From positions 5,146,001 to 5,210,000 of the forward strand of contig NZ_CP109473.1 of NCBI RefSeq assembly GCF_036227405.1: a stretch of DNA of 64,000 nt, given 5' to 3'. The position numbers were made by a program, and so were the translations under genes. The stretch is from Streptomyces sp. NBC_01460 (GTDB lineage Bacteria > Actinomycetota > Actinomycetes > Streptomycetales > Streptomycetaceae). The notes beneath the pieces were generated by a model. That model saw nothing but the letters and a program-made list of their open reading frames with translations. It made no database searches and had not been told where the DNA came from. Position 1 is the first letter of the stretch. Every line of letters begins with the position of its first letter. Shown here one piece after another: positions 48,346 to 57,322 of the stretch.

Positions 48346-50157
48346 GTGACTGCTGCCGGTGAACAGCCGACCCCGTCGATCACCGAAGCGACACTCGAAG
48401 GCATCGCGGCCGACGGGATCTGGGCCCCTGGCCCCACCGTCAGCCCCGCGGCCGCCGCGGTGGCGACGGCCCTGCTCGCGGCCCTCCGGGGCGAGGCGTC
48501 CGGCGGGCTTCCGCCGGAGCTGGAGCGGCTGACGGCCGAGGTCCGGGAGCGCGCCACGATCGATCTCCCGCACATCCTCACCGAGGAGGGGTTCAAGCTG
48601 TCGGCGCTCTCGGTCAAGCTGAACGACGGTGAGCCCCACCCGGTCGTGATCGTGCCCGCCGGCTGGAGCCCCCTGGGCTGGCTCCCCTTCCTGTACGCGT
48701 ACCTGACGCTCGCACGCCGGGGCTACCACGTGCTGGCGTACACCCCCCGGGGGATCGGCGACCCGGCGCTGCTGTCGACGTCCGAGGGCTTCATCGACGT
48801 GGCGGGGCCCAAGGACCGGGCCGACGGGTCGAGGGTGATCGACTACGCGCAGGACCACTTCGCCCCGAGCTCGGTCGGCTTCCTCGGCGAGTCGTACGGC
48901 TCGGGGATCAGCCAGCTGGTCGCCGCGCACGACAGGGACGCGCGGGTGTCCGCCGTCGTCGCGCTGAGCACCTGGGGCAACCTGGCCACCAGCCTGTACG
49001 ACAACGGCACCCGGCATCTCGCCGCGGTGAACGGGCTGATCGCCTTCACCGGCGGTGACTCGCTGGAGGAGAAGTTCGACCAGGAGACCTGTGAGGTCCT
49101 CCGGGACTTCCTGGCCGGGGAGAACCTCCAGAGGGTGGTGGCCTGGGGCACCGAGCGGTCCCCGGAGGCCTACGCGGACCTCACCAACGAACGGGGCATC
49201 CCGACCTTCGTCTCGAACACCTGGCACGAGAGCCTGTTCCCCGTCGGGCAGGCGATCGAGGCGTTCACCCGGCTCACCGTGCCGAAGCGGCTGAACCTGT
49301 GGATCGGCGACCACGGCGCACCGGAGGGCCCCGGCCTGGCCGGGCTGCTGTCCGGAGTGCCGTTCCCCGGGCTGCGGGAGCCGATGCGGGAGGCCTACGA
49401 CTGGCTGGACCACCACCTGCTCGGTGCCGACAACGGCGTGGCCGACTGGCCGGAGGTGAACAGCCAGGTCATGTTCAGCTACCGGACCGCTCCCGCCCTC
49501 GGCGGCGGCGACCGGATCACCGAGCCGGCGCGCCGCGAACCGAGCGAGTCATGGGAAGCCGTCGTCGCCGGCCGCGAGCTCTGGTACCTCACCGGCACCC
49601 GTGGCACCGGTGACGGAGCGCTGGCCGAGACCCCGGCCGCCGACTGGTCCCGGGACTTCAGCGGTGGCGAGCCGACCGCGGCCACCGCGATGGACACCAT
49701 CCTGCAGACCGGGCAGAAGGAGTGGTTCGGCAACCCCAAGGCGTACGACCTGGGGAAGTTCGAGCGGTCCGACCTGCTGGTCTGGTCGACCGGGCCGCTG
49801 ACCGGTGAGAGCGGTGTGGCCCGGCGGATCCGCGGCACCGCGACGGTGCGGCTCGACGTGAGCAGCACCGACGGCGACGTCACTCTCGTCGCCTACCTGT
49901 TCGACATCGCCCCGGACGGCGCCGCGCGGATCATCACCCACGAGCCCTTCACCCTGGCCAGGGGGCCCCGGAGCGGCGGCCACAGCGTCAGCTGGGCGCT
50001 CCAGCCCACCGCCTACGACCTTCCGGACGGCCACGCCCTGGCGCTCGTGGTCAACAGCCGCGACGACCTGTACTCGTTCGTCGGCACCGAGGGCAGCACC
50101 GTCACCGTCAGTTCCCCGGGCGACGGCGAAGCCCGCCTGGAGCTCCCGCTCGGCTGA
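48346..50157 (+). CDS. CocE/S15-family hydrolase (X-Pro dipeptidyl-peptidase-like)
   Basis: A 603-residue protein from GTG 48346 (AAGGAC upstream). Residues about 75-390 are an alpha/beta-hydrolase of the S15/CocE type with nucleophile elbow FLGESYGSGISQL, oxyanion region GYHVLAYTPRGIGDP and a late His in WIGDHGAPEGPG. Residues about 415-600 are the C-terminal jelly-roll (ARRIRGTATVRLDVSSTDGDVTLVAYLFDI). It would cleave esters or Xaa-Pro peptides. No signal peptide after the chosen start, so it is probably cytoplasmic. Monocistronic. Confidence 0.88.
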   Translation: MTAAGEQPTPSITEATLEGIAADGIWAPGPTVSPAAAAVATALLAALRGEASGGLPPELERLTAEVRERATIDLPHILTEEGFKLSALSVKLNDGEPHPVVIVPAGWSPLGWLPFLYAYLTLARRGYHVLAYTPRGIGDPALLSTSEGFIDVAGPKDRADGSRVIDYAQDHFAPSSVGFLGESYGSGISQLVAAHDRDARVSAVVALSTWGNLATSLYDNGTRHLAAVNGLIAFTGGDSLEEKFDQETCEVLRDFLAGENLQRVVAWGTERSPEAYADLTNERGIPTFVSNTWHESLFPVGQAIEAFTRLTVPKRLNLWIGDHGAPEGPGLAGLLSGVPFPGLREPMREAYDWLDHHLLGADNGVADWPEVNSQVMFSYRTAPALGGGDRITEPARREPSESWEAVVAGRELWYLTGTRGTGDGALAETPAADWSRDFSGGEPTAATAMDTILQTGQKEWFGNPKAYDLGKFERSDLLVWSTGPLTGESGVARRIRGTATVRLDVSSTDGDVTLVAYLFDIAPDGAARIITHEPFTLARGPRSGGHSVSWALQPTAYDLPDGHALALVVNSRDDLYSFVGTEGSTVTVSSPGDGEARLELPLG

Positions 50158-50226
50158 TCCGGTTGACACGGCCCGCGCCGCGTGCGGGCCGGTGTCCCGT
50201 GGCACCGGCCCGTGTGCCGGGAGGCG

Positions 50227-50865
50227 TCAGTTCGCCACCCGGCTCCGCGGGGCCCGGCAGCGGCCCGCCGCCGCGGCGGCCAGGCGGCCGAGGGCCTCGG
50301 CCTTGCCGCAGGGATGGGCGCCCAGCGCCGCGTGGCGGGCCACGATGCTCCTCTCGGCCCGCATCAGCCGCCAGCCGCGCCGCAGCAGGAAGGGGACCGA
50401 CTTCCGGCCCTCCCGCAGATCCCGCGCCAGGCGCCGTCGGAACGTCGTGGACGGCCTGCCGCGCAGACAGAGCGCGTCCGCCAGCAGCCCCAGCTCCTGG
50501 CAGCGCCCCACGATGTCCGCCGCGAAGATGCCCTCCGCGACGAACAGGGGGGTCCGCTCGATGTCCAGCGTCTCGTGGCCGGTCCGCGAACTCGTGGCGA
50601 TGTCGTACACCGGGACGTCCGTACGTCCCGTCCGGCACAGCTCGGCTATGGCCGCCACGGCCGCTTCCTCGTCCCAGGACAGGGTCGAGTCCCAGTCGAT
50701 GTCCGCGCTGCCGGTGACCCGGGGCAGTGTCGGATCGTTCGCCTCCTTGTAGAAGTCGTCCAGGCGCAGGACCGGCAGACCGCTGCGGGCGGCGAGGGAC
50801 GACTTGCCGGAGCCGGACGGACCGGCGAGCAGCACGACGCGCGTGGGGATCGGTTGGGAACTCAC
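50227..50865 (-). CDS. Uridine kinase-like P-loop NTPase
   Basis: A 212-residue protein from GTG 50865. Walker A is GPSGSGKSS near 13-21. LRLDDFYKEANDPTLP corresponds to the nucleoside-binding DDFY motif of uridine kinases, followed by IDWDSTLSWD, PVYDIATSSRTG and FVAEGIFAADIV (lid and Walker-B-type region). It probably phosphorylates uridine/cytidine, matching the nucleoside genes around it. The C-terminal tail is Ala/Arg-rich. CACACT lies 8 nt before the GTG; the upstream GTG-ATG at 50934 would place 23 residues before the conserved start. Confidence 0.82.
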   Translation of the reverse strand: MSSQPIPTRVVLLAGPSGSGKSSLAARSGLPVLRLDDFYKEANDPTLPRVTGSADIDWDSTLSWDEEAAVAAIAELCRTGRTDVPVYDIATSSRTGHETLDIERTPLFVAEGIFAADIVGRCQELGLLADALCLRGRPSTTFRRRLARDLREGRKSVPFLLRRGWRLMRAERSIVARHAALGAHPCGKAEALGRLAAAAAGRCRAPRSRVAN

Positions 50866-50994
50866 AGAACAGAAGTGTGAGGCATTGACCCGCGCAGGGG
50901 ATCCCCGGGAGGTCCTGTTGGTATCGAGCATCACACCTCAACTACTCTGCGCGCACGGATGATTACCCGATACATCCCGATCAGGTGGGAAAAC

Positions 50995-51420
50995 ATGGCA
51001 CGTCATGCACTGTCCAAGCCCCGGCACCGCGCACTGCTGCGCGCCGGACTGACTCTCACCGCGCTGGGCGCGGCGCTCGGTGCGGGAGGCGCGGCCGCCC
51101 AGGCGGCCCCGCTGCCCGCGACGCCCGCCACCGGCTCGGACACCGCGGACAGCACGCTGGGGGCGGTCGGTGACGCCGCGGCACCCGCACTGACCAGCGC
51201 GCTCGGCTACGGCCTCGCCGGGGCGGTCAAGCCCGTCACGGACCTGCAGCTCGACCCGCTGGCGGGGACGGGCGTGGACCCGCTGGACAACGCGGTGGGC
51301 GCCCAGATCGCCGACTTCAAGCCGGTGACCACGGCACTGGTCACCGACCCGCTGACCAGCGGCGCCGCGCTCGGCGACCTGCCCGTGGTCGGACAGGTGA
51401 CCGGTCTGATCACCGGCTGA
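50995..51420 (+). CDS. Small secreted protein, 141 residues
   Basis: A signal peptide (ALLRAGLTLTALGAALGAGGAAAQA) is followed by about 105 residues that are Ala/Gly/Asp-rich and without Cys (LTSALGYGLAGAVKPVTDLQLDPLAGTGVDPLDNAVGAQ). ATG 50995 has GGTGGGA 4 nt upstream. Composition and gene ending resemble the small secreted protein at 42901-43203. Function unknown; a wall-associated or spore-surface role is only a guess. Confidence 0.78.
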   Translation: MARHALSKPRHRALLRAGLTLTALGAALGAGGAAAQAAPLPATPATGSDTADSTLGAVGDAAAPALTSALGYGLAGAVKPVTDLQLDPLAGTGVDPLDNAVGAQIADFKPVTTALVTDPLTSGAALGDLPVVGQVTGLITG

Positions 51421-51436
51421 CCTACCGTACGCACGC

Positions 51437-51467
51437 GTGTGGGGCCGCCCGGGGGGCGGCCCCACAC
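51437..51467. terminator. Bidirectional hairpin terminator
   Basis: GTGTGGGGCCGCC (51437-51449) and GGCGGCCCCACAC (51455-51467) pair perfectly over 13 bp with a 5-nt loop, between convergent genes. Confidence 0.85.
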
Positions 51468-51478
51468 CGTGTACGGGG

Positions 51479-52381
51479 TCAGTACGAGGAGCCGGAGGCC
51501 CCCAGGGCACCGGTCGGGTGCCAGACCGTCTTCGTCTCCAGGAAGGCCGTCAGCCGGTGCGTGCCCGGGTCGGCGGACCAGTCCGCTCCGTCCACAGCCT
51601 GTGGACGGGAGCGCACGACGCGCTTCAGGTTGTCGGCGGCCGCGACCTCCAGCTCCGTCGCCAGTTCGGCGTCGGCGCCCGTGAGGTCGATCGCGTTGAC
51701 GTCCTGGTGGGACGCCAGCGGAGCGGCGAGCTCGGCCGTCCTGCCCGACAGGATGTTGACCACACCGCCCGGCAGGTCCGACGTGGCGAGCACCTCGCCC
51801 AGGGAGAGCGCGGGCAGCGGTGCGCCGGCCGAGGCGACGACGACCGCGGTGTTGCCCGTGGCGATCACCGGGGCGATCACCGAGACCAGGCCCAGGAACG
51901 ACGACTCCTGGGGCGCCAGGACCGCGACCACACCGGTCGGCTCCGGGGTGGACAGGTTGAAGAAGGGGCCCGCCACCGGGTTCGCCCCGCCCACGACCTG
52001 ACCGATCTTGTCCGTCCAGCCCGCGTACCAGACCCAGCGGTCGACCGCCGCGTCGACGACGGCCGCCGCCTTGGACTTCGACAGCCCCTCGGCGTCCGCC
52101 ACCTCCCGCACGAACTGCTCCCGGCGGCCCTCCAGCATCTCCGCGACGCGGTAGAGGATCTGCCCGCGGTTGTACGCGGTCGCCCCCGACCAGCCGCCGA
52201 ACGCCTTGCGCGCGGCCACGACCGCGTCACGCGCGTCCTTGCGGGAGGAGTGCGGGGCGTTCGCCAGCCACCTGCCCTTCGAGTCCGTCACCTCGTACAC
52301 CCGGCCGCTCTCGGAGCGGGGGAACTTGCCCCCGACGTACAGCTTGTAGGTCTTGAAGACGCTCAGTCGCCCGTCAGACAT
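51479..52381 (-). CDS. Truncated aldehyde dehydrogenase (ALDH16 C-terminal half-like)
   Basis: A 300-residue protein with the NAD-binding part of the aldehyde dehydrogenase fold (YKLYVGGKFPRSESGRVYEV, AFGGWSGATAYNRGQILYRVAEML, GVVAVLAPQESSFLGLVSVIAPVIATGN) but no catalytic Cys and no C-terminal half. It is not a broken copy: the ATG overlaps the full-length dehydrogenase stop by 8 bp, the frame is open throughout, and the end is natural. Together with the upstream gene the sum is about 778 residues, close to the two-domain ALDH16 proteins, whose second domain lacks the catalytic Cys. It may be a structural subunit. Confidence 0.85.
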   Translation of the reverse strand: MSDGRLSVFKTYKLYVGGKFPRSESGRVYEVTDSKGRWLANAPHSSRKDARDAVVAARKAFGGWSGATAYNRGQILYRVAEMLEGRREQFVREVADAEGLSKSKAAAVVDAAVDRWVWYAGWTDKIGQVVGGANPVAGPFFNLSTPEPTGVVAVLAPQESSFLGLVSVIAPVIATGNTAVVVASAGAPLPALSLGEVLATSDLPGGVVNILSGRTAELAAPLASHQDVNAIDLTGADAELATELEVAAADNLKRVVRSRPQAVDGADWSADPGTHRLTAFLETKTVWHPTGALGASGSSY

Positions 52382-53810
52382 CGAGGTAGGCCTCCAGACC
52401 GTGACGGCCGCCCTCGCGGCCGAAGCCCGACTCCTTGTATCCGCCGAACGGCGAGGTCGGGTCGAACTTGTTGAACGTGTTGGCCCACACCACTCCGGCG
52501 CGGAGCTTGTTCGCCACCGCGAGGATGCGGGAGCCCTTCTCCGTCCAGATGCCCGCGGAGAGGCCGTACTGGCTGTTGTTGGCCTTGGCGACCGCCTCGT
52601 CCGGTGTGCGGAAGGTCAGCACCGACAGCACCGGGCCGAAGATCTCGTCGCGGGCGACCGTGTGCGCCTGGGTGACACCGGTGAAGAGGGTCGGGGCGAA
52701 CCAGTAGCCCGAGGAGGGCAGGTCGCACGGTGCCGTCCAGCGCTCCGCGCCCTCCGCCTCGCCCGTCTCGACGAGCGCGGTGATCCGGGAGAGCTGCTCC
52801 GCGGAGTTGATCGCCCCGATGTCCGTGTTCTTGTCCAGCGGGTCGCCGAGCCGGAGCGTGGACAGCCGGCGCTTGAGGGAGTGCAGCACCTCGTCGTGCA
52901 CGGACTCCTGGACGAGGAGGCGCGAGCCCGCGCAGCAGACCTGGCCCTGGTTGAAGAAGATGCCGGTGACGATGCCCTCGACGGCCTGGTCGACCGGGGC
53001 GTCGTCGAAGACGATGTTGGCGCCCTTGCCGCCCAGTTCGAGCGTGGCCTTCTTCTCCGTGCCCGCGATCTGCCGGGCGATGGCCTTGCCGACGGCGGTG
53101 GAGCCGGTGAAGGCGACCTTGTTCACGTCCGGGTGCTCGACGAGGGCCGAGCCCGCGTCGCCGTACCCCGTCAGGATGTTGACGACGCCCTTGGGCAGGC
53201 CCGCCTGCCGGCAGACGTCGGCGAAGAACAGGGCCGACAGCGGAGTGGTCTCCGCCGGCTTCAGCACCACCGTGTTGCCGGTGGCGAGGGCCGGGGCGAT
53301 CTTCCAGGCCAGCATGAGCAGCGGGAAGTTCCACGGGATGATCTGGCCCGCCACGCCGAGCGGACGCGGGTCCGCGCCGTAGCCCGCGTGGTCCAGCTTG
53401 TCCGCCCAGCCCGCGTAGTAGAAGAAGTGCGCGGCGACCAGGGGGAGGTCGGCGTCGCGGGTCTCCCGGATGGGCTTGCCGTTGTCCAGGGTCTCCAGGA
53501 CGGCGAGCTCCCGGGAGCGTTCCTGGACGATCCGGGCGATCCGGAACAGGTACTTGGCACGCTCGGAGCCGGGGAGCGCGGACCACTTCTCGAAGGCCCT
53601 GCGGGCCGCCTTCACGGCCCGGTCCACGTCCTCCGCGCCCGCTCGCGCGACCTCGGAGAGCACTTCCTCGGTGGACGGGCTGACCGTCTTGAAGACCTTG
53701 CCGTCGGCGGCCTCGGTGAACTCACCGTCGATGAACAGGCCGTACGAGGGCGCGATGTCGACGACGGAGCGGGACTCCGGAGCCGGTGCGTAGTCGAATG
53801 CAGATGCCAT
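52374..53810 (-). CDS. Aldehyde dehydrogenase (ALDH16 N-terminal half-like)
   Basis: A 478-residue NAD(P)-dependent aldehyde dehydrogenase with catalytic Cys in FFNQGQVCCAGSRLLV, general base Glu in TLELGGKGANIVF, the Asn in IPWNFPLLMLAW, and the cofactor loop FTGSTAVGKAI. It starts 5 nt after the aldolase stop, so it most likely oxidises the acetaldehyde made by the aldolase to acetate (inference from context). The following truncated dehydrogenase overlaps its 3' end. Confidence 0.93.
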   Translation of the reverse strand: MASAFDYAPAPESRSVVDIAPSYGLFIDGEFTEAADGKVFKTVSPSTEEVLSEVARAGAEDVDRAVKAARRAFEKWSALPGSERAKYLFRIARIVQERSRELAVLETLDNGKPIRETRDADLPLVAAHFFYYAGWADKLDHAGYGADPRPLGVAGQIIPWNFPLLMLAWKIAPALATGNTVVLKPAETTPLSALFFADVCRQAGLPKGVVNILTGYGDAGSALVEHPDVNKVAFTGSTAVGKAIARQIAGTEKKATLELGGKGANIVFDDAPVDQAVEGIVTGIFFNQGQVCCAGSRLLVQESVHDEVLHSLKRRLSTLRLGDPLDKNTDIGAINSAEQLSRITALVETGEAEGAERWTAPCDLPSSGYWFAPTLFTGVTQAHTVARDEIFGPVLSVLTFRTPDEAVAKANNSQYGLSAGIWTEKGSRILAVANKLRAGVVWANTFNKFDPTSPFGGYKESGFGREGGRHGLEAYLDV

Positions 53811-53815
53811 GGGGA

Positions 53816-54772
53816 TCAGTCCACCGTCACGTAATCGGGGCCGGAGTAACGGCCGGTGCTGAGCTTCTGGCGCTGCATCAGCAGGTCGTTCAGCAGGCTG
53901 GAGGCGCCGAAGCGGAACCAGTGGTTGTCCAGCCAGTCCTCGCCCGCCGTCTCGTTCACCAGGACGAGGAACTTGACGGCGTCCTTGGAGGTGCGGATGC
54001 CGCCCGCGGGCTTCACGCCGATCTGGACGCCCGTCTGCTCGCGGAAGTCGCGCACGGCCTCCAGCATCAGCAGGGTGTTCGCCGGGGTGGCGTTCGTGCC
54101 GACCTTGCCGGTCGAGGTCTTGATGAAGTCCGCGCCCGCCAGCATCCCGAGCCAGGAGGCCCGCCGGATGTTGTCGTACGTGGAGAGCTCGCCGGTCTCG
54201 AAGATCACCTTCAGCCGCGCGGAGCCGCACTCGGCCTTCACGGCGACGATCTCCTCGTACACCTTGAGGTAGCGCCCGGAGAGGAAGGCGCCGCGGTCGA
54301 TCACCATGTCGATCTCGTCGGCCCCGGCCGCCACGGCGTCGCGGACGTCCGCGAGCTTGACGTCCAGCGCGGCGCGTCCCGCGGGGAAGGCCGTCGCGAC
54401 GGACGCCACCTTCACCCCGGAGCCGGCCAGCGCGGCGACGGCGGTCGCCGCCATGTCGGGGTAGACGCAGACGGCCGCGGTGCGCGGGGTCGTGCGGTCG
54501 GTGGGGTCGGGGTTGACCGCCTTCGCGCAGAGGGCCCGGACCTTGCCGGGGGTGTCCGCGCCTTCCAGCGTCGTCAGGTCGATCATCGAGATGGCGAGAT
54601 CGATGGCGTAGGCCTTGGCGGTCGTCTTGATCGATCGGGTACCGAGGGAGGCGGCCCGCGCTTCGAGACCGACCGTGTCGACGCCGGGCAGCCCGTGCAG
54701 GAAGCGGCGCAGCGCACTGTCGGACGCCGTCGCGTCGGCGAATGCAGGAGCAGTGGTGGGCATGGTCACCAC
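53816..54772 (-). CDS. deoC: Deoxyribose-phosphate aldolase
   Basis: A DeoC aldolase of 318 residues from GTG 54772 (315 from ATG 54763). Schiff-base Lys is in GADFIKTSTGKVG, with further motifs EIDMVIDRGAFLSG, VIFETGEL and GVKPAGGIRTSKDA. It splits deoxyribose-5-phosphate into glyceraldehyde-3-phosphate and acetaldehyde. GTG 54772 is exactly 7 nt after TAGATA (54785-54780), which overlaps the shared palindrome, so I prefer it. First gene of the deoC-ALDH-ALDH' operon. Confidence 0.93.
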   Translation of the reverse strand: MVTMPTTAPAFADATASDSALRRFLHGLPGVDTVGLEARAASLGTRSIKTTAKAYAIDLAISMIDLTTLEGADTPGKVRALCAKAVNPDPTDRTTPRTAAVCVYPDMAATAVAALAGSGVKVASVATAFPAGRAALDVKLADVRDAVAAGADEIDMVIDRGAFLSGRYLKVYEEIVAVKAECGSARLKVIFETGELSTYDNIRRASWLGMLAGADFIKTSTGKVGTNATPANTLLMLEAVRDFREQTGVQIGVKPAGGIRTSKDAVKFLVLVNETAGEDWLDNHWFRFGASSLLNDLLMQRQKLSTGRYSGPDYVTVD

Positions 54773-54779
54773 ATGAGCA

Positions 54780-54794
54780 TATCTACGCGCGTAG
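54780..54794 (-). promoter_or_regulatory. Nucleoside-regulon operator at the deoC promoter
   Basis: A perfect CTACGCGCGTAG lies at 54783-54794. On the minus strand its final TAG begins the -10 hexamer TAGATA (54785-54780), so a bound repressor would block polymerase. Confidence 0.75.
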
Positions 54795-54900
54795 CGACCT
54801 GTACAGGGCCCTCCCCCTTTCGCGCCTTCCTCCCGCTCCCTCCCCGAGCGGGGCACGGCCGCGCCCCGGACCGCGAGCGGCGTCAGGCAGAATCAGGACC

Positions 54901-55539
54901 ATGACGAGCCCCACACCCCCCGCCGAGCCCGCACACGCCGACCGGACCTACCGGTCGGGCGCCGGGCTGGTCAGCGGCGCGCTGCTCATCCTGCTGGTCG
55001 GCTGGATCGGCGGCGACGCGGTGGCCCAGGGGGAGGGGCGGGTGCCGTGGCTCGCGCTGGCCGCGCTGCTGACCGTCGTCCCGCTGATCGTGGCGTTCAC
55101 GCTGCGTCCGGCCGTGTTCGCCGGCGAGGAGCGGATCCGGATCCGCAACCCGTTCCGCACGATCGTGCTCCCCTGGACGGACGTCTCCAGCGTGCGCGCC
55201 GCCTACTCCAGCGAGCTGTTCACCCACGACGGCACCAAGTACCAGCTCTGGGCGGTCCCCGTCTCCCTGCGCGAGCGCAAGCGCGCCGCGAGGAAGGCCG
55301 GCCAGCAGGCGCACGACGACCCGTACGGCCGGACCTCCGTGCACGCCGACGTCCGCGACTCCCAGGCCCGGGCGGCCGCCGCCGACCAGGTGGTGGGCGA
55401 CCTGCGGGAACTGGCCGAGCGCGCCGCCGCCCGCAAGGAACCGGGCACGGTCACCGCGTCCGTGCGCTGGGCCTACGAGGTGATCGCCCCGGCAGCCGTC
55501 GGCGCGGTGCTGCTCGTGGTGCTCCTCGCGATCGGCTGA
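54901..55539 (+). CDS. PH-domain membrane protein
   Basis: A 212-residue protein with two N-terminal membrane helices (SGALLILLVGWIGGDAVA; WLALAALLTVVPLIVAF), a bacterial PH-type domain (EERIRIRNPFRTIVLPWTDVSSVRAAYSSELFTHDG), a charged helical stretch and a C-terminal helix (YEVIAPAAVGAVLLVVLLAIG). The family is widespread in actinobacteria and its role is unknown. ATG 54901 is 7 nt after CAGAAT (54888-54893). Confidence 0.85.
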   Translation: MTSPTPPAEPAHADRTYRSGAGLVSGALLILLVGWIGGDAVAQGEGRVPWLALAALLTVVPLIVAFTLRPAVFAGEERIRIRNPFRTIVLPWTDVSSVRAAYSSELFTHDGTKYQLWAVPVSLRERKRAARKAGQQAHDDPYGRTSVHADVRDSQARAAAADQVVGDLRELAERAAARKEPGTVTASVRWAYEVIAPAAVGAVLLVVLLAIG

Positions 55540-55639
55540 GCGGGGGCCGGGCGGGCCGGGCCGCACTCCTCACCCGGTGCCGCCGCCGCGCGGGAGCGGC
55601 ACCCCTCACCCGGTGCCGCCCGCCGCGCGGGAGCCGACG

Positions 55640-57271
55640 TCAGATCCCCGCGGCCGCCGCCAGGTCCCGCTTGATGCCGGCCAGCAGGTCCGCGCCCCGT
55701 GCGCGGGCCGCGGGCAGCTCGTCCGCCGAGCCGACCGGGACGACGACCTCCAGATAGCACTTGAGCTTGGGCTCCGTGCCGCTCGGACGGACGATCACGC
55801 GGGCGCCCGAGAGGTGGTAGCGCAGGCCGTCCGTGGGCGGCAGCGAGTCCGTGCCCTGCGAGAGGTCCTCCGCCGAGGTGACGGGGAGCCCCGCCAGCGA
55901 GGCCGGCGGGGACTCCCGCAGACGGCGCATCGCATCCGCGATGACCGAGAGGTCCTCGACACGGACCGACAGCTGGTCCGTCGCGTGCAGTCCGTGCTCC
56001 AGCGCGAGATCGTCGAGCAGGTCCAGGAGGGTGCGGCCCTTCTCCTTGAGCACCGAGACGAGTTCGGCGATCAGCAGGGCGGCCGTGATGCCGTCCTTGT
56101 CGCGGACCCCGTCCGGGTCGACGCAGTAGCCCAGGGCCTCCTCGTACCCGTACCGCAGGCCGTCGACGCGGGCGATCCACTTGAAACCCGTCAGCGTCTC
56201 CTCGTGGCCGAGACCGGCCTTCTCGGCGATGCGGCCCAGCAGCGACGAGGACACGATCGACTCGGCGAACACACCGGTGGCGCCCCGGTCCACCAGGTGC
56301 GCGGCGAGCAGCGCGCCGACCTCGTCGCCGCGCAGCATCCGCCAGTCACCGCCGTCGGGGACGGCGACGGCGCAGCGGTCGGCGTCCGGGTCGTTGGCGA
56401 TCACGACGTCGGGCCGCGCCCGGCGCGCCGTCGCGAACGCGAGGTCCATCGCGCCGGGCTCCTCCGGGTTGGGGAAGGCGACGGTGGGGAACGCCGGGTC
56501 CGGCTCGGCCTGTTCGGCCACGAGCACGGGCTCGGGGAAACCGGCCCGGGCGAAGGCCGCCGTCAGCACGGAGGTGCCGACGCCGTGCAACGCGGTGTGG
56601 ACGGTCCGCGCGGTGCGGGGCGAGCCCGGGGCGAGGACGGCGTCCGTACGTGCGAGATAGGCGTCCAGCACCTCGTCGCCGAGGACCTCCCAGCCCGACT
56701 CCGGGCGCGGTACGCCGCCGAGCGGGCCCACGGCCTCGATCGCGGCGGCGATCTCCGTGTCGGCCGGGGGCACGATCTGCGAGCCGTCGCCGAGGTAGAC
56801 CTTGTAGCCGTTGTCGCGCGGCGGGTTGTGGCTCGCCGTGACCTCCACGCCGGCGACGGCCCCGAGGTGGCGTATGGCGTACGCGAGGACGGGGGTCGGC
56901 AGCGGGCGCGGGAGCACCGCCGCGCGCAGGCCGGCGCCGGTCATCACGGACGCCGTGTCGCGCGCGAAGTCGGCGGACCTGTAGCGGGCGTCGTAGCCGA
57001 TGACGACGAGCCCTCCGGCCTGCCCCCGCGCCTTCAGGTAGGCAGCCAGTCCGGCGGCCGCGCGGATGACGACGGAGCGGTTCATCCGCATCGGCCCCGC
57101 GCCGATCTCGCCGCGCAGGCCGGCCGTGCCGAACTGGAGCGTGCCGGCGAAGCGGTCGGCGAGCGCGGGCTCGTCACCGGCCTCGATGAGGCCTTCGAGC
57201 TCCGCCCTCGTCTCGGGGTCGGGGTCCTCGGCGAGCCAGGTCCTGGCGCGGGTGAGGAGATCCTGCTGCAC
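55640..57271 (-). CDS. Phospho-sugar mutase, probable phosphopentomutase
   Basis: A 543-residue alpha-D-phosphohexomutase of the PGM2-like class. Active-site Ser is in EVTASHNPPRDNGYK, metal loop is VIANDPDADRCAVAV, sugar loop region FKWIARVDGLRYGYEEALGY, and phosphate loop VIVRPSGTEPKLKCYLE. PGM2-type enzymes act on pentose-1-phosphates, and the location between deoC and purine nucleoside phosphorylase favours conversion of (deoxy)ribose-1-P to the 5-phosphate. GTG 57271 has AAGG upstream. Phosphoglucomutase or phosphomannomutase activity remains possible. Confidence 0.9.
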   Translation of the reverse strand: MQQDLLTRARTWLAEDPDPETRAELEGLIEAGDEPALADRFAGTLQFGTAGLRGEIGAGPMRMNRSVVIRAAAGLAAYLKARGQAGGLVVIGYDARYRSADFARDTASVMTGAGLRAAVLPRPLPTPVLAYAIRHLGAVAGVEVTASHNPPRDNGYKVYLGDGSQIVPPADTEIAAAIEAVGPLGGVPRPESGWEVLGDEVLDAYLARTDAVLAPGSPRTARTVHTALHGVGTSVLTAAFARAGFPEPVLVAEQAEPDPAFPTVAFPNPEEPGAMDLAFATARRARPDVVIANDPDADRCAVAVPDGGDWRMLRGDEVGALLAAHLVDRGATGVFAESIVSSSLLGRIAEKAGLGHEETLTGFKWIARVDGLRYGYEEALGYCVDPDGVRDKDGITAALLIAELVSVLKEKGRTLLDLLDDLALEHGLHATDQLSVRVEDLSVIADAMRRLRESPPASLAGLPVTSAEDLSQGTDSLPPTDGLRYHLSGARVIVRPSGTEPKLKCYLEVVVPVGSADELPAARARGADLLAGIKRDLAAAAGI

Positions 57272-57322
57272 GGTGTCCGCCTTTCTGCGGGTGGGGGAGC
57301 GGGGGAGTGGCCGCGGCGCGGG

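Noticed and set aside
51479..52381. Truncated aldehyde dehydrogenase as a pseudogene
   Set aside because: The frame is intact, it overlaps the upstream gene in a coupled manner and its length fits the non-catalytic half of ALDH16.
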